Program-made: the position numbers and the translations under genes | NCBI RefSeq assembly: GCF_042684485.1 | Contig: NZ_JBHULM010000044.1 | Coordinates: 1-15,586, forward strand | From: Oceanihabitans gracilariae | GTDB lineage: Bacteria; Bacteroidota; Bacteroidia; Flavobacteriales; Flavobacteriaceae | DNA: 15,586 bases | Direction: 5' to 3' | The notes under the pieces: generated by a model | Databases searched by the model: none | The model's input: the letters and a program-made list of their open reading frames with translations, nothing else | Told to the model about the DNA's origin: nothing | Part shown: piece by piece, positions 1 through 6,493 of the stretch | How positions within the stretch are numbered: the first letter of the stretch is position 1 | Layout: every line of letters begins with the position of its first letter

Positions 1-96
1 ACTTAGTACTTCCGCATCATTTCCGTTTTCAAGATTGTTTTCTCGATTTTGTTTAGGTTCTAAAATTGTTCTGTGTCGAAGTAAGGTTGATTTCAT
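1..96 (-). CDS. 5' part of an unidentified cassette gene (cut by window edge)
   Basis: An open frame starts with ATG at 96-94 on the minus strand and runs without a stop to the window edge, giving 32 codons that begin MKSTLLRHRTILEP. The start lies about 30 bp inside the boundary of the cassette site at 120-251, the same short leader seen for the other two cassettes in this array (about 25 and 31 bp). A six-codon mini-frame (ATG at 114-112) ends immediately before this ATG. The fragment is too short to assign a family. Position and orientation make it the probable first gene of the next cassette, but the frame is short enough that chance cannot be excluded. Confidence 0.4.
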   Translation of the reverse strand, partial: MKSTLLRHRTILEPKQNRENNLENGNDAEVLS

Positions 97-119
97 TTAC
101 GGATGTTTCTTCATATTGC

Positions 120-251
120 GCACAACGGTTTTGTATATGATACGTTGCGTGTGTAAGCAACTAATTTAGCAAATAAAAACCGAATAGAATATTCCACAGG
201 AATATTCGTAAGCAGGCCAGAACTAGCAATGGATTATATACTTTGTTAGGT
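120..251 (-). repeat. attC-like cassette recombination site 1
   Basis: This 132-bp element is bounded by GCACAAC (120-126) and GTTAGGT (245-251); the latter fits the integron core consensus GTTRRRY. It folds as a long imperfect hairpin. The outer stem pairs 133-148 with 226-241, and a central hairpin pairs 187-195 with 199-207 around a 3-nt loop. A CTAATTTAGCAAA block (161-173) is identical in sites 2 and 3. The right boundary GTTAGGTGCA is the exact complement of the left boundary of site 2, which closes the two-gene cassette between them. Pairing uses G-T wobbles on the plus strand, so that strand folds best. Genes lie on minus, matching bottom-strand folding of integron attC sites. Confidence 0.72.
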
Positions 252-255
252 GCAG

Positions 256-1236
256 TTATTTGCTAAACATATCTTCATCAGTCTTTTTATCAGAAGGCAA
301 GATGTCCATATATGCTATTCTCGGTCTTTTTTCGATATAAACACCGTTTTTATCCATTCTATTCACATAGCCTCTAATAGTACAATCTCCAAAAAAATGT
401 GTTCTATCCTCAACGATTTTTCCAGAAATTGGATAACAAGTTAAAATGTGATTTTTATAAGCAAAACCGATAGTATTCGAATTTTCATTACCTCTTGTGA
501 TATGTCCTTCAAGTTCCACATATTGGTTATGTGCTAATTCTGGAAATAGAACATCCTCCTCTTCTTTTTCTTTATAGAAAATACCTTTATCATTTATTGA
601 AATGGAAACTTCTTTTTTAGTGTCGTCTGCATCAAGTTTTTCGTTTGGACTAAATCCTATTTTGAGCTTACGTTCATCTTCAATAAGTTGAGTTAATCTA
701 TTGAAAATCGTTTCAGGAATTTCTGTGAATAGTTCTAAATATATTTTAGGAACATAAAGAATTTCTCCTGCATCATTATATATTCCAATGAATTGTACTC
801 CTTTAGTTTCTTTAAATTCTACTTTGTCAAATTTCCTTTTTTTAAGAGTTTTCAAATGTTTGCCAATTTGAACAATCCATTTAATTCCTTTTACTATACC
901 TTTAAAAACATCTTTAAATCCAAAATCTCCAACATCGTTTTGCCCCATTTTCTTAAGAGCAGAACCACCATAAATTGCACCTCCAGAAACTAAAGCGAAT
1001 TGGATTAATTCTCCAATATTTTCTGGAATTAGAGTTTCCCAACTTCCTTTTCTTGTCCTTACTGGTAAATCAAATTCTACTGCATTTAATTCAGGTGATT
1101 TCTTGTACAGAAAATATCTAAAAATTTCGTCTATTCCAATTAATGCTTCTGCTGATTTTCGAGCATCTAAATATCCGTTTTTAACGAGGTCTCCCTCAAA
1201 TTTGAAATGTGCTAAATATTTTTCGTTGTCCTCCAT
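256..1236 (-). CDS. uncharacterised cassette-encoded protein, 326 aa
   Basis: I do not recognise this protein with confidence. The N-terminal half contains a conserved-looking block (about residues 60-115) with RKGSWETLIPENIGELIQFALVS followed by a glycine-rich hydrophobic stretch (GGAIYGGSAL) that could be one membrane segment or a buried helix pair. A lysine-rich segment follows around 115-145. The C-terminal third is beta-rich (VELEGHITRG, ILTCYPISGKIV, CTIRGYVNRM) and could be a small barrel-like domain. There is no signal peptide. It is the second gene of a two-gene cassette. Its TAA stop lies one base from the attC-like core, and its ATG lies 5 bp after the apparent original stop of the upstream gene. 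The compact packing supports the assigned ends. Confidence 0.8.
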   Translation of the reverse strand: MEDNEKYLAHFKFEGDLVKNGYLDARKSAEALIGIDEIFRYFLYKKSPELNAVEFDLPVRTRKGSWETLIPENIGELIQFALVSGGAIYGGSALKKMGQNDVGDFGFKDVFKGIVKGIKWIVQIGKHLKTLKKRKFDKVEFKETKGVQFIGIYNDAGEILYVPKIYLELFTEIPETIFNRLTQLIEDERKLKIGFSPNEKLDADDTKKEVSISINDKGIFYKEKEEEDVLFPELAHNQYVELEGHITRGNENSNTIGFAYKNHILTCYPISGKIVEDRTHFFGDCTIRGYVNRMDKNGVYIEKRPRIAYMDILPSDKKTDEDMFSK

Positions 1237-1241
1237 TAAGT

Positions 1242-1373
1242 TTATTTTAATAGCATCATATCATCATAATAGTTCTCGTAAGAATTCCAATTTAATATTT
1301 GATTGATAACTTTGGTTGAAAGGTTATGTGTAGGATTTGCATTTAAATCAAAATCAGAGCCGTAGTCATTTTT
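1242..1373 (-). other. in-frame continuation of the 163-aa gene beyond its stop codon
   Basis: Directly after the TAA at 1374-1376 the same frame stays open for 43 codons and ends in TAA at 1242-1244. The product would run from KNDYGSDFDLN through INQILNWNSYE to DDMMLLK, a composition like the rest of the protein. If translated it would lengthen the upstream gene to about 207 residues and leave only 5 bp to the start of the next gene. The stop sits beside a run of seven A residues and differs from a TTA leucine codon by one base. A recent nonsense mutation, a sequencing error or programmed readthrough are all possible. The first is the simplest. Confidence 0.6.
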
Positions 1374-1865
1374 TTAATCGCTAAAGCAATTTTTCACATT
1401 ATTATTATAATTACCTTCTTCGTGATGTATTGATTGGTTTCTTGCTTGCCAAATTACATTTTTAAGGCTTTGAGTTGTTAATATTCTTCCATCGGGACAA
1501 TGGGCTGGATTGCCGTAAACTTTTGAAATTCCTTGTTTTGCAATTTGTAAAATAGACATTCCAATTGCCTGATATGATAATTCTTTATTAATAATAGAAG
1601 TTTTCAAATCAGATATGTCTTGTTCTAATTTTGGAATATTGGCATCTTGAGCAAATTTAGCCATAGTAACGAACTTATGTTGTAATTGAAGTTCATTATA
1701 ATCTTCTATTTGGTCGTATGTACTAAAGTCCCATTGAAGATGTTTTAGTCTATCTTTTTTTGAAAGTAATTCAGCTTTTAGATTTTCCAGTCGATGAAAT
1801 TCAGATTTTAAAGCATCAAATAAAGTTTTAGAAGCGTACTCGGTATCATTCAGATAGTTTATCAT
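1374..1865 (-). CDS. uncharacterised cassette protein, 163 aa, probably truncated
   Basis: First gene of a two-gene cassette, with its ATG about 31 bp after the boundary of site 2. The protein is mostly helical. Residues 20-100 are rich in charged and leucine residues and look like a coiled coil or helical hairpin (FHRLENLKAELLSKKDRLKHLQ, KLEQDISDLKTSIINKEL). The C-terminal part has GRILTTQSLKNVIWQARNQSIHHEEG, resembling helical domains with conserved Arg-Asn and His residues, but I cannot name a family. The reading frame continues in phase for 43 codons past the TAA, so the natural product is probably about 207 residues and this copy may be a recent pseudogene. No enzyme motif is visible. 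Confidence 0.7.
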   Translation of the reverse strand: MINYLNDTEYASKTLFDALKSEFHRLENLKAELLSKKDRLKHLQWDFSTYDQIEDYNELQLQHKFVTMAKFAQDANIPKLEQDISDLKTSIINKELSYQAIGMSILQIAKQGISKVYGNPAHCPDGRILTTQSLKNVIWQARNQSIHHEEGNYNNNVKNCFSD

Positions 1866-1890
1866 TTAGCAGTATGTTCGTTTTAATTGC

Positions 1891-2021
1891 ACCTAACGGT
1901 TTTGTGTATGATTAGTGGCGTGTTTAAGCACCTAATTTAGCAAATACAAACCGAATAGAAAATCCGCGAGGATTTTCGTAAGTAGGCGAGGACTAGCCAT
2001 TAATTATACACGTTGTTGTGG
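1891..2021 (-). repeat. attC-like cassette recombination site 2
   Basis: This 131-bp element is bounded by ACCTAAC (1891-1897, fits RYYYAAC) and GTTGTGG (2015-2021). The outer stem 1904-1919 / 1996-2011 is fully paired when G-T wobbles are allowed. The central hairpin is 1958-1965 / 1970-1977 around GCGA. Relative to sites 1 and 3 it carries a compensatory change in the outer stem (TGGC with GCCA instead of TTGC with GCAA), which supports selection on pairing. Its left boundary complements the right boundary of site 1. Its right boundary GTTGTGGTTA complements the left boundary of site 3. It lies just downstream of the RelA/SpoT gene stop. Confidence 0.75.
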
Positions 2022-2029
2022 TTAGTACT

Positions 2030-3277
2030 TTATTTCAGTTCATTGGTTAATTCAATTCTAATATTTTCGTCTTGTATTGCTAAAATACATTTCGCAACAA
2101 TTGCTTTTAAGTCTTTGTAATATTTCTCAAGTTGTTCGTTTGAAAACGATTCATAACCGTGAAGCATTTGATTTCGTATATTTCTTAATCGATGTATTTG
2201 ATTTTTTTCTTTTTGAGTTAAATGAGAAACTTCTCCAACTATATCTAAATTTGGAATGAAATTTTTACGGTTCTTGTTTCCATTTTCTTGATTTAATTGA
2301 GCTATGACTTTTTCAAATACAATCCAAGTTTTTGTAAATAATTCAAATCCAGAAACCTTCTTTTTGTCAGTTGTTATTTGACTAAAATATTTTTTCAGAT
2401 TATCATTTTTTTCGTTGAGTGCAATTATATTTTGAAAAAGTTGGTCGGAAAAGGTCTCGTTTATATTGAGATTAATTTTACTAATTGCTTCTTGTATTTG
2501 ATTAGTGTCAATTTTGTCAATCGCTTTTAAATAATTATTTAAGTATTCTGTATTACCGAAATTAATTTTCTTAAAATTGTTTTTATAATTAGAGAAAACC
2601 AAATTCGTTAAATCATACTTATCGGTTATTTCAGCTTGTTTTGTAGTTCTTTCAGTAATTGCTTTTTGTAGTCTTTCCAATGCAATTTCTCCAGTTAACA
2701 CTAAACCATTTATTTCGTCTAATATTGATAGTTCTTCTTCGGTCAGATTTCCAGAAAATGGTTTGTAAACCAAATCGTGTTCAACTTCAGACCAAGCGTG
2801 CATTAAAACACTTGCTACTTGTATTTCAAAAACAGTATTAGTGAATCTTTTCTCAACTTCGTCAGATTTTTTCAGTCTCACACGATAATGAGTTGCCCAA
2901 TAGCCTGAAAATCGTTTATTATGTTTCGGCTTATGTGGATTTTCAGGAAATGTTTTGGTTTCTTCTATATCAAACAACTCTTCAATAACTTGTCCAACGA
3001 CTTCTCTGTCAGACGGGAAATATAGAGCGACTCTTATTCCTGCCAAATCAACTATATCTTTTTCAATAGCTCGTTTCGATTTGTAGTTTTTCTTTTGGTT
3101 ACGTTGTACTACCTTTTCCTTAAGTCTGTCGATTCTTTTAGCTCGATTTGAAATAATGGCTTTCAAACCTCTATTTATAATTTCAGTTTCTAATACATCG
3201 TGTCCAAGACGCGCAAGTTGTCTATAGAAATCATATTCCTTTTCGTATTGTGTTATGAAATTATCAATTATACTCAT
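2030..3277 (-). CDS. RelA/SpoT-domain protein (alarmone synthetase-like), 415 aa
   Basis: Residues about 40-175 form a RelA/SpoT nucleotidyltransferase-like domain. Visible motifs are SNRAKRIDRLKEK (43-55), DLAGIRV (77-83), GYWATHYRVR (125-134) and EIQVASVLMHAW followed by SEVEHDLVYK (151-172), matching the D-x-x-G-x-R, Tyr/His and ExQ...EHD...YK signatures. Known family members transfer pyrophosphate from ATP to GTP/GDP, and in toxic small alarmone synthetases to adenine nucleotides or tRNA. The position usually held by Arg in EIQ-x-R is Ala here, so substrate preference may differ. The remaining 240 residues are helical and unrecognised. There is no HD hydrolase, TGS or ACT domain. It is the only gene in its cassette, with a leader of about 25 bp and a stop 5 bp from the site core. 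No antitoxin neighbour is seen. Confidence 0.88.
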   Translation of the reverse strand: MSIIDNFITQYEKEYDFYRQLARLGHDVLETEIINRGLKAIISNRAKRIDRLKEKVVQRNQKKNYKSKRAIEKDIVDLAGIRVALYFPSDREVVGQVIEELFDIEETKTFPENPHKPKHNKRFSGYWATHYRVRLKKSDEVEKRFTNTVFEIQVASVLMHAWSEVEHDLVYKPFSGNLTEEELSILDEINGLVLTGEIALERLQKAITERTTKQAEITDKYDLTNLVFSNYKNNFKKINFGNTEYLNNYLKAIDKIDTNQIQEAISKINLNINETFSDQLFQNIIALNEKNDNLKKYFSQITTDKKKVSGFELFTKTWIVFEKVIAQLNQENGNKNRKNFIPNLDIVGEVSHLTQKEKNQIHRLRNIRNQMLHGYESFSNEQLEKYYKDLKAIVAKCILAIQDENIRIELTNELK

Positions 3278-3296
3278 TTAGTTTCTTCGGTATTAA

Positions 3297-3431
3297 CCAC
3301 AACGTGTTTGTGTATGGTTAGTTGCGTGGTTTACGCAACTAATTTAGCAAACAAAACCGAGTCTGAGAATGTTCCGAAGGAATATTCCAGATGAGCCCAA
3401 GCCAAGCAATTAATTATACACGGTGTTGTCT
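3297..3431 (-). repeat. attC-like cassette recombination site 3
   Basis: This 135-bp element is bounded by CCACAAC (3297-3303) and GTTGTCT (3425-3431). The outer stem 3310-3325 / 3406-3421 pairs over 16 positions with two G-T wobbles on the plus strand. The central hairpin is 3367-3375 / 3379-3387. TAACCACAAC at its left end is the exact complement of GTTGTGGTTA at the right end of site 2, defining the RelA/SpoT cassette as about 1.29 kb. No partner for its right end (GTTGTCTAATT) is seen in the window, so the cassette to which it belonged is missing or interrupted. This site occupies most of the gene-free stretch between the RelA/SpoT gene and the integrase. Confidence 0.72.
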
Positions 3432-3467
3432 AATTATTATATCCAATTTCTTTTAATTTCACTTAAA

Positions 3468-3508
3468 CCCTTGTAAATAAAGGGATTTGTTTTTTTTGCG
3501 ATGCAAAA
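3468..3508. other. two short hairpins at the element boundary
   Basis: CCCTT (3468-3472) pairs with AAGGG (3480-3484). A few bases later TTTTGC (3494-3499) pairs with GCAAAA (3503-3508). A T-rich run lies between them, so the first hairpin could act as a weak terminator on the plus strand. The pair could also belong to the attachment region of the adjacent integrase. No copy of this sequence was found near the right end of the window. Confidence 0.3.
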
Positions 3509-3540
3509 TAATGTAATAAAATACAATAAAAAGCATTGTT

Positions 3541-3590
3541 TGTTGTACCTATTGTTGTACCTTAGTATTAGATTGCACTCTGTTGCACCT
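3541..3590 (+). repeat. TGTTGYACCT direct repeats upstream of the integrase
   Basis: Three copies of a 10-bp word lie in the 68 bp before the integrase start: TGTTGTACCT at 3541-3550 and 3553-3562, and TGTTGCACCT at 3581-3590. Spacing between starts is 12 and 28 bp. Integrases with an N-terminal arm-binding domain usually bind short direct repeats beside the core attachment site, so these are candidate arm-type sites. They could equally be operators controlling integrase expression. Confidence 0.5.
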
Positions 3591-3608
3591 GTTCTAAACC
3601 AATAAGTT

Positions 3609-4826
3609 ATGGCTTCAATAAAACTAATTTTAAAAAAATCTAAAGTAGATAAGTCTGGAAAAGCACCTTTATATTTAAGAGTGATAAAAGACCGAAAAAC
3701 TAAATTCATTTCTTTAAGCTTAAAATTAGAGCCTAACGAATGGGATGAAGTAAAGCAAAAGGTAAAGAAAAATCATAGTAATTCTACACGCCTAAATAAA
3801 TACATTTCTCAAAAGGTTGCAGATGCACAAGGTCAAATAGCAGATTTAGAAACTAAAAATCAATCCACATCAGCAAGAAAACTAAAAGAAGCTATCAAGG
3901 GGAAACCGTTAGTTAATTTCTTTGAGTATGCTTACAACCGATGCGAAAAACAAAAAGACACTTTAGCACTATCAACATATAACAACTATAAAAACTACCT
4001 CAAAAAGTTTGAAAAATTTATAGGCCATAAAGAGTTGATGTTCGATGATATTACTGTAACCACTTTAAAAGACTATGCAGGTTACTGTAGCACCACTTTA
4101 GGTAACAATAACACAACGATTAATTTCTCTTTAAAGATTCTTAACCTAATGTTTAAAGAAGCGCAGAGAGAGGATTTAATACCGTTAAATCATTTTCCAT
4201 TTAGTAAATTTAAAGTCAAGAAAGCAAAAAGCACAAAACGATTTTTAACAGCTGAACAGTTAGAAGCTTTTATTAAATTAGAGGTTTCAGATAAAGCAAA
4301 AGCACAAATTATAAAAGATATGTTTCTATTTGCTGTCTTTTCTGGAGGTTTAAGGTTTGGAGATATAATAGAATTAAAGTGGAATAATTATAACGCTAAA
4401 ACACATAAAATAACAAAGACAATACGCAAAACAAACAGACAGCACAGTATTAGAATTGGGCAAGTGGCAATAGATATTTTAGAAAAATATAAAAATGAAA
4501 ATGTAAATCAAGACGATATAATATTTCCTTTCGCAAATATTGATAACGATTATTTTACAGATAGAGAACAAAGAGCAAAAGTAGTAAGACAAGCAATAGC
4601 GTTAAGTAATATGTATTTAACTAAAATGGGTAAAGCTTTAGAATTACCATTTTCTTTAACCTTTCATATTAGCAGACATACATTTGCTACCAGAGCGTTA
4701 AACAATGGTATGCGTATAGAGCACGTTTCAAAACTTATGGATCATTCCGATATTGGAATAACACAGGTTTATGCAAAAATTATAAGTAGTGAATTAGATA
4801 ATGCAGTAGATAAATACATCAATTAA
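3609..4826 (+). CDS. tyrosine recombinase / element integrase, 405 aa
   Basis: Site-specific tyrosine recombinase of the Bacteroidetes mobile-element type, which would catalyse integration and excision of the element. Residues 1-95 match the arm-DNA-binding N-terminal domain (KSGKAPLYLRVIKDRKTKFISLSLKL...W). Residues about 100-195 are the SAM-like core-binding domain. Residues 210-400 are the catalytic domain with Arg249 (GGLRFGDI), His353 and Arg356 (FHISRHTFAT), His379 (MDHSDI) and nucleophile Tyr388 (TQVYAKI). All catalytic residues are present, so it should be active. It lacks the extra segment typical of integron integrases, so it is unlikely to be the enzyme acting on the neighbouring cassette sites. 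It is divergent from the cassette genes. The next gene begins 3 bp downstream, suggesting co-transcription. Confidence 0.95.
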   Translation: MASIKLILKKSKVDKSGKAPLYLRVIKDRKTKFISLSLKLEPNEWDEVKQKVKKNHSNSTRLNKYISQKVADAQGQIADLETKNQSTSARKLKEAIKGKPLVNFFEYAYNRCEKQKDTLALSTYNNYKNYLKKFEKFIGHKELMFDDITVTTLKDYAGYCSTTLGNNNTTINFSLKILNLMFKEAQREDLIPLNHFPFSKFKVKKAKSTKRFLTAEQLEAFIKLEVSDKAKAQIIKDMFLFAVFSGGLRFGDIIELKWNNYNAKTHKITKTIRKTNRQHSIRIGQVAIDILEKYKNENVNQDDIIFPFANIDNDYFTDREQRAKVVRQAIALSNMYLTKMGKALELPFSLTFHISRHTFATRALNNGMRIEHVSKLMDHSDIGITQVYAKIISSELDNAVDKYIN

Positions 4827-4829
4827 AAA

Positions 4830-6071
4830 ATGGGAGAATATTCAAAAATAGAATTAGCATTATTAGAAAAGTTTACAGAAGCTATTGATAGTTGTATAGG
4901 AGTTAAATCTTATAGTCAAACAGATAAAGATAAAATGATGTTTGCATCTTGTGTTAATGAAGAGGAAAAAAATGACTTCACTAAAAGTGAAATCAAGAAA
5001 ATGCAAAAGAAACTTGCAAAATGTAATCCTGATATTGCTGAATTTTTAAGGTGCTATATTAATTTATCAGAATTTGATATGGCTGGAGATTCTATAGACG
5101 ATTATAGAAAACGCTTAGTAAGAAATTTTCTTTCTGGTGAAATTAATGAAGTGTTAGATGTTTTAAAACTAAAGTTTAAAACATTAAAATCTATAGAGGA
5201 AATTTATTATTCATATTGGGAAGAAATAATCGAAGATGGCGAGTATGGTATTGATAGTAAATTTATGAATCATTTCATAAAGTATATGGCTTTAGCGGAA
5301 AGGCTAAACACATTTAAGAGTTTTTTGGAATATCACAATAAAGAAAATGAATCAGAAGAAACTAACGAGATTTACGACTTATTAGATACCATTAGAACTA
5401 AAGACCATACAGATTTACAGTTGTATGATATAGTTAAGGAGCGTACACAATTAAATAAAGACGCATTACAGTATTTATATAAAGACATTGAAGTCTACTT
5501 GTTTGGTGAAAAAGATGATTATGAATGTCAATATTCAGAAGAAGAAACAAAACAAGCAATTGAGGATTTAAAAGCTAAAGGTCATACAGAAGATGATTTA
5601 ATAATGTTAGGTTACATAACAAAAGGTAAAGCTTTTGATATTGAAACAAAGGATATGACTTTAGATTATATCTATATCAATAAAGAGAAAATATTCTTTC
5701 CATTAGAGTTTTTTCCTATTTATCAATTGCAAGGTTTAATAAATTCAGAATTAAATAAAATAAAAGAAAAAGAAGAATTACTAAATCCTCATATAAAAGG
5801 CACACCTAAACTTAAAACAGACCTTTCAGTTCCTCAATTATCATTAGTGTTTAAAATGATAAACGATTTAAAGCCTAAAGTCTTTAACACAAAATCTGAT
5901 GCAGAATTATTCCGTTTTATATCTGCTAATTTTCAAACTAAAAAATCTACAGAAAAAGGAATTAGTACTCAAAAATTAAGAAATGAATTTAATAACCCAG
6001 ATTTCAAAGCAATTGAATTTTGGGAAAAACATTTACATACAATGTTATCAGAATTAAGAAAATTAAAATAA
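4830..6071 (+). CDS. uncharacterised element protein, 413 aa, next to the integrase
   Basis: I do not recognise a characterised family. The protein is soluble-looking, highly charged and mostly helical. The C-terminal 85 residues (LSVPQLSLVFKMIND, then AELFRFISANFQTKK and a terminal helical segment with FNNPDFKAIEFWEK) resemble a tail common to proteins encoded beside integrases in Bacteroidetes elements. It is broadly reminiscent of RteC-type regulators of conjugative transposons, though I cannot confirm homology. A possible cysteine pair near residues 22 and 41 has no obvious metal-site pattern. The gene follows the integrase by 3 bp, so both are probably on one transcript. An element-specific regulatory or accessory role is a guess from position. 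Confidence 0.75.
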   Translation: MGEYSKIELALLEKFTEAIDSCIGVKSYSQTDKDKMMFASCVNEEEKNDFTKSEIKKMQKKLAKCNPDIAEFLRCYINLSEFDMAGDSIDDYRKRLVRNFLSGEINEVLDVLKLKFKTLKSIEEIYYSYWEEIIEDGEYGIDSKFMNHFIKYMALAERLNTFKSFLEYHNKENESEETNEIYDLLDTIRTKDHTDLQLYDIVKERTQLNKDALQYLYKDIEVYLFGEKDDYECQYSEEETKQAIEDLKAKGHTEDDLIMLGYITKGKAFDIETKDMTLDYIYINKEKIFFPLEFFPIYQLQGLINSELNKIKEKEELLNPHIKGTPKLKTDLSVPQLSLVFKMINDLKPKVFNTKSDAELFRFISANFQTKKSTEKGISTQKLRNEFNNPDFKAIEFWEKHLHTMLSELRKLK

Positions 6072-6113
6072 TTTATTTCCTTTAAAGTCAATGTTTATAA
6101 GGGTTTTAAGTAG

Positions 6114-6125
6114 GGTTATATAACC
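6114..6125. promoter_or_regulatory. 12-bp perfect palindrome, candidate operator
   Basis: GGTTATATAACC is a perfect inverted repeat in the 132-bp gap before the helix-turn-helix gene. GGGTT-type words also occur at 6101-6105 and 6113-6117, with AACCC at 6154-6158. A dyad of this size near a gene for a small DNA-binding protein is consistent with autoregulation or with a recombination accessory site. A chance palindrome in AT-rich DNA is also possible. Confidence 0.3.
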
Positions 6126-6203
6126 GTATGTAACTGTTTTTGCTTCCTTTGTTAACCCATATTTGCTTCATAATTAAATCATTAACATTTAAAACAGAAG
6201 TAA

Positions 6204-6488
6204 ATGGAAGCAGTAATTTTAACAAAAGAGCAGTACAACGAATTAGTATCAAGATTAGACAAATTAAACACTACTTTAGAGTCTAATCAAAAACCATCAA
6301 AAGAAACTTTTCTCGATAATCAAGAGTTTATCCAGCTAATGCATATTAGTAAACGAACAGCTCAAACTTGGAGAGACGAAGGTAAAATATCATTTTCTCA
6401 AATAGGTAGTAAAATTTACTACAAAATGAAAGATGTAGAAGTCTTACTAGATAAAAACTACAACAAAGCCTTTAAAAGTAAAAGGTAG
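6204..6488 (+). CDS. small helix-turn-helix DNA-binding protein (excisionase-like), 94 aa
   Basis: This 94-residue protein has a short N-terminal helical segment (YNELVSRLDKLNTTLES) followed by a winged-helix/MerR-like HTH_17 domain at about 36-88. The core reads FLDNQEFIQLMHISKRTAQTWRDEGKISFSQIGSKIYYKMKDVEVLL, with the typical order of HTH, TWRDxGxIxFxxIGxKIYY and DV. Members encoded on Bacteroidetes elements are usually annotated as excisionase-like or DNA-binding and often sit next to replication or mobilisation genes. Its likely roles are controlling excision direction or local transcription. It is followed by the replication-like gene after 5 bp. A 132-bp gap with a palindrome lies upstream and could hold its promoter. 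Confidence 0.85.
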   Translation: MEAVILTKEQYNELVSRLDKLNTTLESNQKPSKETFLDNQEFIQLMHISKRTAQTWRDEGKISFSQIGSKIYYKMKDVEVLLDKNYNKAFKSKR

Positions 6489-6493
6489 TTAGT

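Noticed and set aside
1237..1373. Possible degenerate fourth cassette site between the 163-aa and 326-aa genes
   Set aside because: The interval has no matching core, outer stem or CTAATTTAGCAAA block, and is better explained as the continued coding frame of the upstream gene.
120..3431. Three repeated sites considered as a CRISPR array or a structured RNA gene family
   Set aside because: Spacing is over 1 kb with genes between, and the repeats are 130 bp, so CRISPR is excluded. An RNA role is possible, but the complementary cassette boundaries are better explained by DNA recombination.
3437..3709. 90-codon antisense open frame overlapping the integrase start
   Set aside because: Most of it is antisense to the clearly real integrase and to its upstream repeats, and the protein looks like no family. 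Only the last dozen codons lie outside these, and they are mentioned as a possible remnant.
3609..4826. Integrase considered as an integron integrase because it is divergent from the cassette array
   Set aside because: It has an arm-binding N-terminal domain and the layout of Bacteroidetes element integrases, and I see no integron-specific insertion. Divergent placement alone is not enough.
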